Shown here one piece after another: positions 16,685 through 25,373 of a stretch of 64,000 nt of DNA (its first letter is position 1; the number at the start of each line of letters is the position of its first letter). The stretch is taken from NCBI GenBank assembly GCA_036266995.1, contig DATAWX010000017.1, forward strand, positions 147,430 to 211,429, in the 5' to 3' direction. The DNA is from GCA-003244245 sp036266995 (GTDB taxonomy: Bacteria; Actinomycetota; Actinomycetes; Mycobacteriales; Pseudonocardiaceae). Below the pieces are notes generated by a model. That model searched no databases, was not told the origin of the DNA, and worked only from the letters and a program-made list of their open reading frames with translations. The position numbers were made by a program, and so were the translations under genes.

Positions 16685-17281
16685 TCCACGAGGCGTTTTC
16701 ATCTGGCCGGCGGCGCTTGGGCGGTCAATCCAGGTGGAGCCAGACTCCGATGGCGGGATCGTAGAAATCAGCAGCTCATCGACCACGAGGGCTCCACAGT
16801 AAGGTGGTGGCCCGGCGCGGCCTCGTTATGGACGGCTCGCAGGTCGACTACTTCACTTTCCGCGTGACAGTGTGATCAGAGATCCGACGGTCCTGGACAC
16901 CGGCGTGGTGCAGGCAGCGCAGTGCCCCGCAACGCACCTCAGAAGGGCGGCGGCTGACGGGGGTCTGGCCGCGCGGCGGGGGTTGGGTGTGGTAGGTCCG
17001 GCCCAGTGGGCTGGTCCAGACGAGACCATCCAAGTGACACACACTTACCGAGGAGAACTTGGCGGTGATCACCCGTGTCCGGCTACCGGTGACCAAAGCT
17101 CCTCTGCGATGGCATCCGCAAGCGCCTGGCGCGCAGCGACTTCCGTGGGGCGGCAGGAAATCCGGTCAATTGGCCTCGCGGGCCGGGCGCAGGCGATGAC
17201 GCACGCGGCACAGGGCATTCCCATGCCCACCGTCACCAGTTCGTCCGGGTCCGATTCTCTCCGCGCCCCAACTCAGCAGAC
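16685..17281. other. Gene-poor stretch after the transketolase
   Basis: About 600 bases with no convincing gene. The only candidate is a 51-codon minus-strand frame, 17069-17224, with MGMPCAACVIACARP and ISCRPTEVAARQALADAI; its codon pattern is plausible, but I know no family. Long plus-strand frames here look non-coding. Confidence 0.35.
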
Positions 17282-17518
17282 ATGGTCAGCGCCGCGGCCG
17301 CAGCGCTCGACTGTGCCGACATCGCCGGGGCCGCCCCACGGGTGCTATGACGTCCCACCGCCACCACCGGGACCGTCATCCGGGAAATCCTGGAAGCAGC
17401 CACCGCCGCCGACCGCTGCGCCGCAGAATGCGGGCAACACGGCAGCCACCACGAGCACTGCCGCGGCCACTCCCAAAGCGCCCAGCGCGTCGCCGAACTC
17501 TGCAGATCGGAACTGTAG
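17282..17518 (+). pseudogene. Four-helix Cys-rich copper-binding protein (Csp/DUF326-like) relic
   Basis: The frame reads ALDCADIAGAAPRVL, then an in-frame TGA at 17348, then TGTVIREILEAATAADRCAA ECGQHGSHHEHC and a final RVAELCRSEL. This is the back part of a DUF326/Csp copper storage protein, including the HxxHxxHC-like cluster, but the N-terminal helices are absent, several cysteines are missing and a stop interrupts it. Confidence 0.52.
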
Positions 17519-17549
17519 AACATCACCAGGGCCTGTGGGACTTGGTGCG

Positions 17550-17777
17550 TTACGAGTGCTGTGCCGGCTTCTCCGTCACCCACTGATGCGCAGTAGCCAC
17601 TCTGTCCTTCAGCACCGCCAGCGCCTCACCGAGACCCTCATGATCCATATAGTTGGTCTCAGTGATCGATATCGCGTGCGTGCCGACCTGTTGGGCCAGC
17701 CCGCTGATCTCGTTGAGCGCCGCGACGATGTGCTGGCTTTCGGTCAGATTGAGGTCACACATATCTGTACGGTACAC
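17550..17777 (-). CDS. Possible small hypothetical protein
   Basis: A 75-codon frame with MDHEGLGEALAVLKDRVATA and LNEISGLAQQVGTHAISITE; helical, no membrane segment, no recognised family. The start would be GTG or an ATG five codons in. No clear ribosome binding site. It could be chance. Confidence 0.3.
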   Translation of the reverse strand: MYRTDMCDLNLTESQHIVAALNEISGLAQQVGTHAISITETNYMDHEGLGEALAVLKDRVATAHQWVTEKPAQHS

Positions 17778-18226
17778 GTACGGTTCGATGCCCTCAGCCT
17801 CAATCTCAGCGGAGCCCCCGATCCCAACCGAACTAGGCTAGATGGCCGTTGAGGTGGAGCGTTTCCAGGTCGATGACGGTGCCCTCGACAGTCTGTGAAC
17901 GATCAGGTAGGGAATTATCCTGAACGTCGACAGCCTCCGGTTTCTCCGCAAGGTTCGGGGCGAGCGGGCACTCGCAACCGGTCCTGTGCAGGGGGAAGTC
18001 CCGGGAGAAGGCCGCGAAGGTCACCGGTGCGTCTGCTCACACGGGCGGCAGATCCACTTCCGTAGGGTCGATGCATCAAGCCTACGGCGCTGCGTTCTAG
18101 ATGCGTCGCGAACGCGAGGCGAAGACTGCCGACAGCAGCTCAACCATTCCGGCACGTTCGCCTCCGAGTCGAGCATCCGTGACCAGCACTGGGCAGGGCG
18201 TCCCTACGGCACGGACCGGCCGGCCG
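17778..18226. other. Stretch without a convincing gene
   Basis: About 450 bases between a doubtful small frame and the HNH relic. A 63-codon minus-strand frame at 17833-18024 exists, but has no family resemblance that I can see. No tRNA, strong hairpin or repeat noticed. Confidence 0.3.
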
Positions 18227-18661
18227 TCATCTAACTGTGTCTCCGCAGCGGTAAGCGCGCTCCGCGAATACCCACGCCTTGCTCCGGCAGAGCCGCCCAG
18301 TGTCCAGCGTGGTGAACACCGCGGGCATCCGACACACGCGCGTTTCGGCGAAGTCATGTTCGCGGTCGGCGGCGCGGCGGGTCCAGGCCGATGCGGCCCG
18401 GATCTCAACCGCCGCATCGGGCGGCGACTCCATCAGCCGACCCACAACGCCCGCACCGGCGTCCGGATCGCACAACCCGACCTCCACCACGGTGGCCAAC
18501 AATCTGGCCTGCTCATGGGACAATTGCCGGGCCCGGGCACGCAATACCTCCACCGCGTCCGCACCAGTCACCGCATGAATGTCGATTCCGGCCAACAGCG
18601 CAGCCAACTCCGGGCCCGGCACCATCTCAGCCAGGCCCTCGGGAATCAACTGCCGCACCAT
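18227..18661 (-). pseudogene. DUF222/HNH endonuclease, N-terminal fragment
   Basis: About 145 residues of the DUF222 domain found at the start of actinobacterial HNH endonucleases: GADAVEVLRARARQLSHEQA, GVVGRLMESPP and KAWVFAERAY. Full proteins are 400-500 residues and end in an HNH motif, which is missing. It lies directly downstream of truA. Such genes are repetitive in actinomycete genomes and often recombine, which may explain the truncation. Confidence 0.66.
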
Positions 18662-18674
18662 CACAACCCGAACG

Positions 18675-19574
18675 CTATAAGACAGGTCTGACAGTCTCGG
18701 CCGTTCGGCTGAGCATATCCGGATGCCGCAACGCGCGCGTTCGGTCGGCGCGAGCGGCGAGCTGGTCGTCGTCGGGGTAGTCCACACAGACCAGGGTCAG
18801 GCCGTGCGCGGGTGCCACCGTCACCTCGTTGGCCCGGGTGGTCTGGCTCAGCAGGCCTGCGGGCCAGTCCGGGGCGCGCCGACCCTCCCCCACAGCGAGC
18901 ACGGCTCCCACCAGGCTGCGCACCATCGAGTGGCAGAACGCGTCCGCCGCGACGTGCGCGATCAGCAGGTGCGGCTCATCGCGGGTCCACTCGAACCGCT
19001 CCAGCCCGCGCACCGTGGTCGCACCGTCGCGGCGCCGGCAGAATGCGGCGAAGTCGTGCTCGCCGAGCAACAGCCTGCTCGCTGCGCGCATCGCAACGTC
19101 GTCGAGCTCACGAGGGTGGGCCAGCGTGTCGTACCGGCGCAGTGGATCACTTCCCCACGGCGCATCGCAGATCCGGTACTGGTAGTGCCGTCGCAATGCG
19201 GAGAAGCGAGCGTCGAAGCTGCTCGGCACCAGCCGAACCGACGGCACCCGAACGTCCGGTGGCAGCAGCCGAGCCAGCCGGTGAGCAAGCTGGTCGGGCG
19301 CCAGCGCCTCGGACGGCACATCGACGTGGGCGACCTGCCCGGTGGCGTGCACGCCGGCGTCGGTACGCCCTGCGACAGTGAGGCTCGCCTCGATCCGCGC
19401 CACGGTCGCCACGGCGTGCTCGACAACGCCCTGGACGGTTCGTCTCCCCGGCTGGCGGGCCCATCCGGAGAAGCCGGACCCGTCGTAGCTGATATCCAGC
19501 CGGTAGCGCCGGAGCCCGCCGGCCCCGGCGGGGGCGGCGGGCTCCGGCGCTGCGGTGCTCGGGGTCAGGATCAG
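18675..19574 (-). CDS. truA: tRNA pseudouridine synthase A, probable CTG start
   Basis: TruA converts U38-U40 in the anticodon arm. The catalytic GRTDAGVHATGQV (Asp in GRTDAGVHA) and the C-terminal FCHSMVRSLVG box are intact. The conserved N-terminal strand YRLDISYDGSGFSGW lies upstream of the first ATG/GTG/TTG in frame (GTG near 19412) and no canonical start exists before it. The best start is a CTG at 19574 that overlaps the rplQ stop as CTGA, seven bases after AGGAGG. That gives 299 residues, normal for the family. Last gene of the ribosomal operon. Confidence 0.92.
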   Translation of the reverse strand: MILTPSTAAPEPAAPAGAGGLRRYRLDISYDGSGFSGWARQPGRRTVQGVVEHAVATVARIEASLTVAGRTDAGVHATGQVAHVDVPSEALAPDQLAHRLARLLPPDVRVPSVRLVPSSFDARFSALRRHYQYRICDAPWGSDPLRRYDTLAHPRELDDVAMRAASRLLLGEHDFAAFCRRRDGATTVRGLERFEWTRDEPHLLIAHVAADAFCHSMVRSLVGAVLAVGEGRRAPDWPAGLLSQTTRANEVTVAPAHGLTLVCVDYPDDDQLAARADRTRALRHPDMLSRTAETVRPVL

Positions 19575-20062
19575 TCCTCGTCCTCCTGCTCAGCAGAGCT
19601 GTCTGCGGCAGCCGGCGCCTCCGCGGCGGTCTCCGCGGCTGGCTGCTTCGCCTTCGGCCGGGGCTTGAAGGCCCTGCGCTGGACCTCCTCGACCTCGGCC
19701 GCGGTGCGCTCGGTGACCAGCGCGATGATCGCCATCGGCGCGTTGTCGCCCTTGCGTGGCAGAGTCTTGAGAATCCTGGTGTAGCCACCCGGCCGGGTCA
19801 CGAACTGTGGACCGATCTCCGCGACCAGCTTGTGTACCACGTCTTTGTCCCGAATCACCCGCATGATCTCGCGACGGTTGTGCAAGTCCCCGATGCGAGC
19901 CTTGCTGATCAACCGCTCGGCGAACGGACGCAGCCGTTTCGCCTTCGCCTCGGTGGTGGTGATCCTGCCGTGGGTGAACAGCGATGTCGCCAAGTTGGCC
20001 AGCATCAGCCGTTGATGGGCCGGCGACCCGCCGAGCCGGGCGCCCTTGGTCGGCGTTGGCAT
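19571..20062 (-). CDS. rplQ: 50S ribosomal protein L17
   Basis: A 163-residue L17: MPTPTKGARLGGSPAHQRLM at the start, the LFTHGRITTTEAKAKRLRP core and FVTRPGGYTRILK. The last 45 residues are an acidic/Ala-rich tail, as in other actinobacteria. L17 contacts 23S rRNA near the exit tunnel. Downstream of rpoA, separated by a perfect palindrome; its stop overlaps the truA start. Confidence 0.97.
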   Translation of the reverse strand: MPTPTKGARLGGSPAHQRLMLANLATSLFTHGRITTTEAKAKRLRPFAERLISKARIGDLHNRREIMRVIRDKDVVHKLVAEIGPQFVTRPGGYTRILKTLPRKGDNAPMAIIALVTERTAAEVEEVQRRAFKPRPKAKQPAAETAAEAPAAADSSAEQEDED

Positions 20063-20081
20063 TTATGGCTCCTTTCAGGAG

Positions 20082-20129
20082 CCTCGTGAGTGGCAAACAG
20101 TGTTATAACACTGTTTGCCACTCACGAGG
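20082..20129. repeat. Perfect 48-bp palindrome between rpoA and rplQ
   Basis: Two 24-base arms with no loop, from CCTCGTGAGTGGC to GCCACTCACGAGG, with AACAGTGTTATAACACTGTT at the centre. It sits in the 80 bases between rpoA and rplQ. A closely related palindrome lies at 47461. The last ten bases of the arm repeat once more at 20130-20140. It could act as an attenuator between the two ribosomal-operon genes. Confidence 0.95.
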
Positions 20130-20140
20130 GCTCACGAGGG

Positions 20141-21214
20141 CTAGAGCTGTTCGGTTTCGGCGTAGTCGTGGCCGTCGTCAGGGCCGTAATCGGGGCCGTT
20201 GTCAACCCCGTTCTCGCTGGCCTCACCCCACCCGTCGATGGAGTATTCCGCCGCCACCGCCGACGGGTCGAATCCGGGTGGGCTGTCCTTGAGCTGCAGG
20301 CCCAAGCCCGCCAGTTTCAGCTTCACTTCGTCGATCGACTTGGCACCGAAGTTGCGGATGTCCAGCAGATCGGCCTCGCTGCGGCTGACCAGCTCGCCGA
20401 CGGTGTGGATACCCTCGCGCTTGAGGCAGTTGTAGGACCGGACGGTGAGGTCCAAATCCTCGATGGGCATGGCGAATGCCGCGATCGTGTCCGCCTCGGC
20501 CGGTGAGGGGCCGATCTCGATGCCCTCTGCCTCGACGTTGAGCTCGCGGGCCAGGCCGAACAACTCCACCAGGGTGCGACCGGCCGAGGCCAGCGCATCC
20601 CGTGGGGTGAGCGACGGCTTGGTTTCCACGTCCAAGACCAGCTTGTCGAAGTCGGTCCGCTGCTCGACCCGGGTGGCCTCGACCTTGTAGGTCACCTTTA
20701 GCACCGGTGAGTAGATGGAGTCCACCGGGATCCGGCCGATCTCCGCGCCGGATGCCTTGTTCTGCACCGCGGGCACGTAGCCTCGGCCCCGCTCCACGAT
20801 CAACTCGATCTCCAGCTTGCCCTTGCCGTTGAGGGTGGCAATGTGCAGATCGGGGTTGTGCACGGTGACGCCGGCCGGCGGCACGATGTCGCCCGCGGTG
20901 ACGTCACCCGGACCCTGCTTGCGCAGGTACATCGTCACCGGCTCGTCCTCCTCGGAGCCAACCACCAGCTCCTTGAGGTTGAGGATGATGTCGGTGACGT
21001 CCTCCTTGACGCCCGGCACGGTGGTGAACTCGTGCAGCACACCATCGATGCGGATGCTGGTGACCGCTGCCCCGGGGATGGACGAGAGCAAGGTCCGGCG
21101 CAGCGAGTTGCCCAGCGTGTACCCGAATCCCGGCTCCAGCGGTTCGATGACGAACCGAGAGCGGGTGTAGTCGACCGGGTCCTCACTGAGGTTCGGTCGC
21201 TGAGTGATCAGCAT
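20141..21214 (-). CDS. rpoA: RNA polymerase alpha subunit
   Basis: A 357-residue alpha subunit. The N-terminal dimerisation domain carries FVIEPLEPGFGYTLGNSLRR and LLSSIPGAAVTSIRIDGVLH; the C-terminal domain carries LDLTVRSYNCLKREGIHTVG and NFGAKSIDEVK. The tail after residue 320 is longer and very acidic compared with common homologues. Order rpsM-rpsK-rpsD-rpoA-rplQ is the standard one. A purine-rich AGGAGG precedes the ATG. Confidence 0.97.
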   Translation of the reverse strand: MLITQRPNLSEDPVDYTRSRFVIEPLEPGFGYTLGNSLRRTLLSSIPGAAVTSIRIDGVLHEFTTVPGVKEDVTDIILNLKELVVGSEEDEPVTMYLRKQGPGDVTAGDIVPPAGVTVHNPDLHIATLNGKGKLEIELIVERGRGYVPAVQNKASGAEIGRIPVDSIYSPVLKVTYKVEATRVEQRTDFDKLVLDVETKPSLTPRDALASAGRTLVELFGLARELNVEAEGIEIGPSPAEADTIAAFAMPIEDLDLTVRSYNCLKREGIHTVGELVSRSEADLLDIRNFGAKSIDEVKLKLAGLGLQLKDSPPGFDPSAVAAEYSIDGWGEASENGVDNGPDYGPDDGHDYAETEQL

Positions 21215-21272
21215 GACAATTCCTCCTATGGCGCCCGCTATTTGACGCCTTGGTGTTACTTGGAGTACAGCG

Positions 21273-21878
21273 TTACTTGGAGTACAGCTCGACGATGAGC
21301 TGCTCCTGAAGTGGTACGTCGATCTGCGCCCTTTCAGGCAACCGGTGTACCAGTACCCGCATCGTTGCGGGAACCACTTGCAGCCAACCCGGCACCGGGC
21401 GGTCGCCCAAGCTCTCCTTGGCCACCACGAACGGCAGCGTCGGCACCGACTTGGGTTTGACGTCGATGATGTCGAACTTCGACACCCGGAGGCTGGGCAC
21501 GTCGACCTTGACTCCGTTGACCAGGAAATGCCCGTGGGTCACCAACTGGCGCGCCTGACGTCGGGTGCGGGCCAGGCCAGCCCGGTAGACAACGTTGTCC
21601 AACCGGGATTCCAGGATCTGCAGAAGCGTGTCGCCAGTCTTGCCAGAGCGGCGGTTGGCCTCCTCGTAGTACCCGCGGAACTGCTTTTCCATGACGCCGT
21701 AGGTGAAGCGCGCCTTCTGTTTCTCCTGCTGCTGCAGGAGATATTCGCTCTCCTTGATCCGCGCACGGCCGTGCTGGCCGGGCGGGTACGGCCGACGTTC
21801 GAAGGCCTGGTCGCCGCCGACCAGGTCGGTCTTCAGGCGACGGGACTTGCGGGTTACAGGTCCGGTGTATCGAGCCAT
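21273..21878 (-). CDS. rpsD: 30S ribosomal protein S4
   Basis: A 201-residue S4 starting MARYTGPVTRKSRRLKTDL, with the S4 RNA-binding domain (RLDNVVYRAGLARTRRQARQ, LVTHGHFLVNG). S4 nucleates 30S assembly and can regulate its operon. The start at 21878 is fixed by homology; the open frame extends upstream without resemblance to S4. No Cys-type zinc knuckle is present (C-minus form). Confidence 0.97.
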   Translation of the reverse strand: MARYTGPVTRKSRRLKTDLVGGDQAFERRPYPPGQHGRARIKESEYLLQQQEKQKARFTYGVMEKQFRGYYEEANRRSGKTGDTLLQILESRLDNVVYRAGLARTRRQARQLVTHGHFLVNGVKVDVPSLRVSKFDIIDVKPKSVPTLPFVVAKESLGDRPVPGWLQVVPATMRVLVHRLPERAQIDVPLQEQLIVELYSK

Positions 21879-21900
21879 CTCTGCTGTTCCTCCCCGCGCC

Positions 21901-22308
21901 CTAGACCCGGCGCCGCTTCGGTGGCCGGCAGCCATTGTGCGGCTGCGGGGTCACGTCCTGGATGGTGCCGACCTCGAGGCCGGCGGCCTGTAGCGACCGG
22001 ATCGCTGTCTCGCGGCCTGAACCCGGGCCCTTCACGAAGACATCGACCTTCTTCATGCCGTGCTCGGCGGCCTTGCGGGCCGCGCTCTCGGCGGCCATCT
22101 GCGCGGCGAACGGGGTGGACTTGCGCGAGCCCTTGAATCCCACGTGGCCCGCGGACGCCCACGCGATCACCGCACCGGTGGGGTCGGTGATCGAGACGAT
22201 CGTGTTGTTGAACGTCGACTTGATGTGCGCATGCCCATGCGCGACGTTCTTCTTCTCCTTGCGCCGAACCTTTTTGGTACCGGCACCTGTACGTGCTCTG
22301 GGTGGCAT
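21901..22308 (-). CDS. rpsK: 30S ribosomal protein S11
   Basis: A 135-residue S11: basic N-terminus (KKVRRKEKKNV), then AHIKSTFNNTIVSITDPTG, KSTPFAAQMAAESAARKAAE and the C-terminal PHNGCRPPKRRRV. It lies in the platform of the 30S subunit near the E site. Normal length; 22 bases upstream of rpsD. Confidence 0.97.
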   Translation of the reverse strand: MPPRARTGAGTKKVRRKEKKNVAHGHAHIKSTFNNTIVSITDPTGAVIAWASAGHVGFKGSRKSTPFAAQMAAESAARKAAEHGMKKVDVFVKGPGSGRETAIRSLQAAGLEVGTIQDVTPQPHNGCRPPKRRRV

Positions 22309-22365
22309 TCGATTGCGCTCCTACAAAGGTCTGGGTTAGCTAGTCCGAAGTTGATGTAGCCGGCG

Positions 22366-22746
22366 TTACTTCTTCCCGGCCTTCTTCTTGCCGGCGACCG
22401 TCTTCTTCGGACCCTTGCGGGTGCGGGCGTTGGTCTTGGTTCGCTGACCGCGCACCGGCAGCCCGCGGCGCCACCGCAGGCCCTCGTAGCAGCCGATCTC
22501 GATCTTCCGACGAATGTCGGCCTGGACCTCGCGGCGGAGGTCCCCCTCGACCTTGTAGTTCTCTTCGATGTAGTCCCGCAGCCGGATGAGGTCCTCGTCG
22601 GTCAGGTCCTTGGTGCGCAGTTCGGGACTCACCCCGGTGGCGCTGAGGATCTCATGCGAGCGGGTACGGCCAACGCCGTAGATATAAGTCAGCGCGATCT
22701 CCATCCGCTTGTCGCGGGGTAGGTCAACGCCGGCGAGTCGAGCCAT
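22366..22746 (-). CDS. rpsM: 30S ribosomal protein S13
   Basis: A 126-residue S13: ARLAGVDLPRDKRMEIALT, the helix-hairpin YIYGVGRTRSHEIL, and the C-terminal GQRTKTNARTRKGPKKT that reaches into the decoding region. A basic Lys-rich tail ends the protein. Preceded by a 204-base gap from rpmJ that contains a short perfect inverted repeat (CGACGGTTGAACCGTCG) and may hold an internal promoter. Confidence 0.97.
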   Translation of the reverse strand: MARLAGVDLPRDKRMEIALTYIYGVGRTRSHEILSATGVSPELRTKDLTDEDLIRLRDYIEENYKVEGDLRREVQADIRRKIEIGCYEGLRWRRGLPVRGQRTKTNARTRKGPKKTVAGKKKAGKK

Positions 22747-22950
22747 GCGAGGCGTGTCTCCTGTCTCGTCGTCCCAGGTCTGCTCCCCGTCCGTCCCGTA
22801 GGACGACCGTGTCGGCCGTCCGCGGGCCCCGGCCTGGCGTCCGGGGGTGACACCGATTCCTCATCGACGGTTGAACCGTCGCATCCATTTGGATCGGCTG
22901 GCGCGGGGAGGTCTTCTCGCGCCGTGTGGACCAGCGGTGTCGTGCCCTGC

Positions 22951-23064
22951 TTAACCCTGGCGCTGCTTGTGACGCAGGTTCTCGCAGATCACCATGACCA
23001 CGCCGTGGCGGCGGATCACCTTGCACTTGTCGCAGATCCTCTTGACGCTTGGCTTTACCTTCAC
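22951..23064 (-). CDS. rpmJ: 50S ribosomal protein L36
   Basis: A 37-residue L36 read directly from the minus strand: MKVKPSVKRICDKCKVIRRH and a KQRQG end. The zinc-binding CDKC pair with later Cys and His is present, so this is the zinc (C-plus) form. The start is GTG at 23064, as fixed by the family's first residues. It lies 28 bases downstream of infA. Confidence 0.94.
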   Translation of the reverse strand: MKVKPSVKRICDKCKVIRRHGVVMVICENLRHKQRQG

Positions 23065-23092
23065 GTCATCTCTCAGTTATGTAGTTGGTGCG

Positions 23093-23314
23093 CTACTTGT
23101 AGCGGTAGACGATGCGGCCCCGGGACAGATCGTAGGGCGAAAGCTCCACGACCACCCGATCCTCGGGCAGGATGCGGATATAGTGCTGGCGCATCTTGCC
23201 GCTGATGTGCGCGAGAACCCGGTGACCGTTCTCCAACTCGACCCGAAACATCGCGTTGGGGAGTGGTTCGACCACCCGGCCCTCGACCTCAATCGCCCCG
23301 TCCTTCTTGGCCAT
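23093..23314 (-). CDS. infA: Translation initiation factor IF-1
   Basis: A 73-residue OB-fold protein with the invariant MAKKDGAIEVEGRVVEPLPN start, FRVELENGHRVLAHISGKMR and PYDLSRGRIVYRYK end. IF-1 binds the 30S A site during initiation. First gene of the rpmJ-rpsM-rpsK-rpsD-rpoA-rplQ-truA unit; the 265 bases upstream should contain the operon promoter. Confidence 0.96.
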   Translation of the reverse strand: MAKKDGAIEVEGRVVEPLPNAMFRVELENGHRVLAHISGKMRQHYIRILPEDRVVVELSPYDLSRGRIVYRYK

Positions 23315-23579
23315 GTCCTCCGCGTTCCTGCTCACTCGCCGTGCCGCCGGTAGCGGCCTTGCCGCGACGCACGCGCACACCAGTTCCACGACGTGGGGAG
23401 GCATCACAAGAAGTGCGGGGACGCACTGCCGGGCAGGAAGCCTGCGCAGATACCTGCAGACACGCTAGAACCGGCGCGTTGCCCGCGCCGACAGCACAGT
23501 TTACGTCCAGGTCAACGGTGGGTACAAACCGGCCCCGGATCGGCTACCGACGGACCCCCAGGCCTGCTGGAGGTCGTTG

Positions 23580-23960
23580 TCAGCTGGCGATCATGGCCTC
23601 CGCCTCGATCTCGACCTTCCATCGGGGGTCGAGGAGCCCGGCGACGACCACCATGGTGGCCGCCGGGCGGATCTGGGCGAACAGCTCCCCGTGTACGGCA
23701 CCGACCGCGTCCGCGGCGGACGAGTCGACGAGGAACATTCGGGTGCGCACGACGTCGGTCAGGGCGGCCCCGGCCTCGGCCAACGCTTCAGCGATGATCT
23801 CGAAGCAGCGCCGGGCCTGGACAGCCACATCGTCTGGGCACGAGCCGTCAGGCCATACCGGCGCAGTGCCGGATACCAGTACCCGGTCACCGACGCGGAC
23901 CGCCCGAGAGAACCCGATGGTCTTCTCGAACGGCGACCCGGACCCCACCGACTGACGCAA
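23580..23960 (-). CDS. RidA family (Rid/YjgF) protein
   Basis: About 126 residues of the RidA fold: GSGSPFEKTIGFSRAVRVGD, VSGTAPVWPDG, QARRCFEIIAEALAEAGAAL and a VVRTRMFLVD strand with the substrate-contacting Arg. RidA proteins hydrolyse reactive enamine/imine intermediates. A TTG start at 23960, seven bases after CGGAG, is best; a GTG at 23993 would put the start inside a hairpin repeat. It follows the XdhC gene on the same strand. Confidence 0.8.
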   Translation of the reverse strand: MRQSVGSGSPFEKTIGFSRAVRVGDRVLVSGTAPVWPDGSCPDDVAVQARRCFEIIAEALAEAGAALTDVVRTRMFLVDSSAADAVGAVHGELFAQIRPAATMVVVAGLLDPRWKVEIEAEAMIAS

Positions 23961-23985
23961 TACGACGCTCCGAAGAAACAGCGGG

Positions 23986-24051
23986 ATGATCACCGTTTGT
24001 GTGCGCTCCGCGACAAGGATTGTCGTCACAGGCACACAACCGGTGATCACC
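23986..24051. repeat. Long imperfect hairpin, TTTGTGTGC family copy 1
   Basis: Outer arms GATCACCGTTTGTGTGC and GCACACAACCGGTGATC pair with a mismatch, with an inner stem CGACAA/TTGTCG. It lies between the XdhC gene and the RidA gene. A related hairpin lies at 30266. Confidence 0.6.
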
Positions 24052-24073
24052 CGCAGCCGGCAACTGCGAGGCG

Positions 24074-25237
24074 TTAGGCCTTGACCGGTTCGGGCTCGGC
24101 GATGGGGTTTGCGCCGTGGATCGGGCCCTCGGCATTGGCCAGCCGGGTGGCACCGCCTCCGGTGGCGCCGCCGCCCCAACGCAGCGAGATCACCTCGGCG
24201 GCGATGGACACCGCGGTCTCCTCGGGAGTGCGGGCACCCAGGTCGAGCCCGATCGGCGAGGCGATCTTCTTGAGCTGCTCGTCGGTCACGCCCGCCTCGC
24301 GCAGCCGTTCCTCGCGGTTGCGGTGGGTTTTGCGCGATCCCATCGCGCCGAGGTAGGCGAGGTCCAACTTCAGCGCTTCGACCAGCACCGGCACATCGAA
24401 TTTCGGGTCGTGGGTGAGCACGGTGACGACGGTCCGCTGGTCGATCCGGCCCGCCTCGGCCTCCTCCTTGAGGTACCGGTGCGGCCAGTTCACGATGACC
24501 TCGTGCGCGTCGGGGAAGCGGCTCTTGGTGGCGAACACCGGACGCGCATCGCACACCGTCGTGTGATAGCCCAGCAGCACCCCCACCCGCGCCATCGCGG
24601 CAGCGAAGTCGATCGCACCGAACACCAACATCCGGGGCGGTGGCTGCATGGAGTTGACGAACACATCCATGCCCTCGCCGCGACGCTCACCCTCGGGGCC
24701 GTAGTGCAGGGTGACCACTCGGCCGGCGGCAAGCGCGCCGCGGACGTCGTCGAGAATCGCCTCGTCGGCCTGCGCCGAGCCCACCGTGCCGGTGTGCCGG
24801 TCGGGCCAGACCACCATGCGCAGCCCGACGCGCTCGGGGTCGGGGTGCGCCACCACGGTGACTACCGCGACCGCTTCCTTCTTCTCCACCGAGGCGGCCA
24901 CGTCGTCGAGCTCAGGGAAGTGGACCGGGTCGACCTTCTCGACGAACACGTCGATGATGCCGCCGCAGGTGATGCCGACGGTGAACGCATCGTCATCGGA
25001 GACGCCGTAGCGCTGCAGGACAGGGGTGTCGTCGGCGAGCACCTGCTGGCCCAGCTCGAAGACCGCACCCTCGACACAGCCACCGGAGACGCTGCCGACC
25101 GCCCGCTCGTCGGAAGTCACCAGCATCGATGCTCCGGCAGGGCGCGGAGCCGAGCGGTAGGTGGACACCACCGTGCCCACTGCGGTCGATTTGCCCTGGC
25201 GCCACTCCGCCACCAGTTCGTCGAGCACCTCACGCAC
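24074..25237 (-). CDS. XdhC/CoxI family molybdoenzyme maturation protein
   Basis: A 387-residue fused XdhC protein. The N-terminal XdhC_CoxI domain has STYRSAPRPAGASMLVTSD and SVSGGCVEGAVFE; the C-terminal Rossmann-like domain has RMLVFGAIDFAAAMARVG, VLTHDPKFDVPVL, LGAMGSRKTHRNRE and PIGLDLGARTPEETAVSI. XdhC proteins bind molybdenum cofactor and help insert or sulfurate it in xanthine-dehydrogenase-type enzymes. No such enzyme lies in this window, but MocA-like and MOSC genes follow upstream, and moeA lies at 36 kb, giving a cofactor theme. Confidence 0.87.
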   Translation of the reverse strand: MREVLDELVAEWRQGKSTAVGTVVSTYRSAPRPAGASMLVTSDERAVGSVSGGCVEGAVFELGQQVLADDTPVLQRYGVSDDDAFTVGITCGGIIDVFVEKVDPVHFPELDDVAASVEKKEAVAVVTVVAHPDPERVGLRMVVWPDRHTGTVGSAQADEAILDDVRGALAAGRVVTLHYGPEGERRGEGMDVFVNSMQPPPRMLVFGAIDFAAAMARVGVLLGYHTTVCDARPVFATKSRFPDAHEVIVNWPHRYLKEEAEAGRIDQRTVVTVLTHDPKFDVPVLVEALKLDLAYLGAMGSRKTHRNREERLREAGVTDEQLKKIASPIGLDLGARTPEETAVSIAAEVISLRWGGGATGGGATRLANAEGPIHGANPIAEPEPVKA

Positions 25238-25373
25238 CGCAAACCCTCCTCGCGCTGAACGTCGCCGATGACCATAGGCCTACCCCTATTAGTCGGTATT
25301 CGGCCAGAGTGGCGTGCCGGTTCACCCGCAATGACTGTTCTCACACGACGCGTCAGCGCCACCATTTATTCCC

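Noticed and set aside
16872..17852. 326-codon plus-strand frame after the transketolase
   Set aside because: Low-complexity translation with no fold-like pattern; the Csp relic is read in a different frame there.
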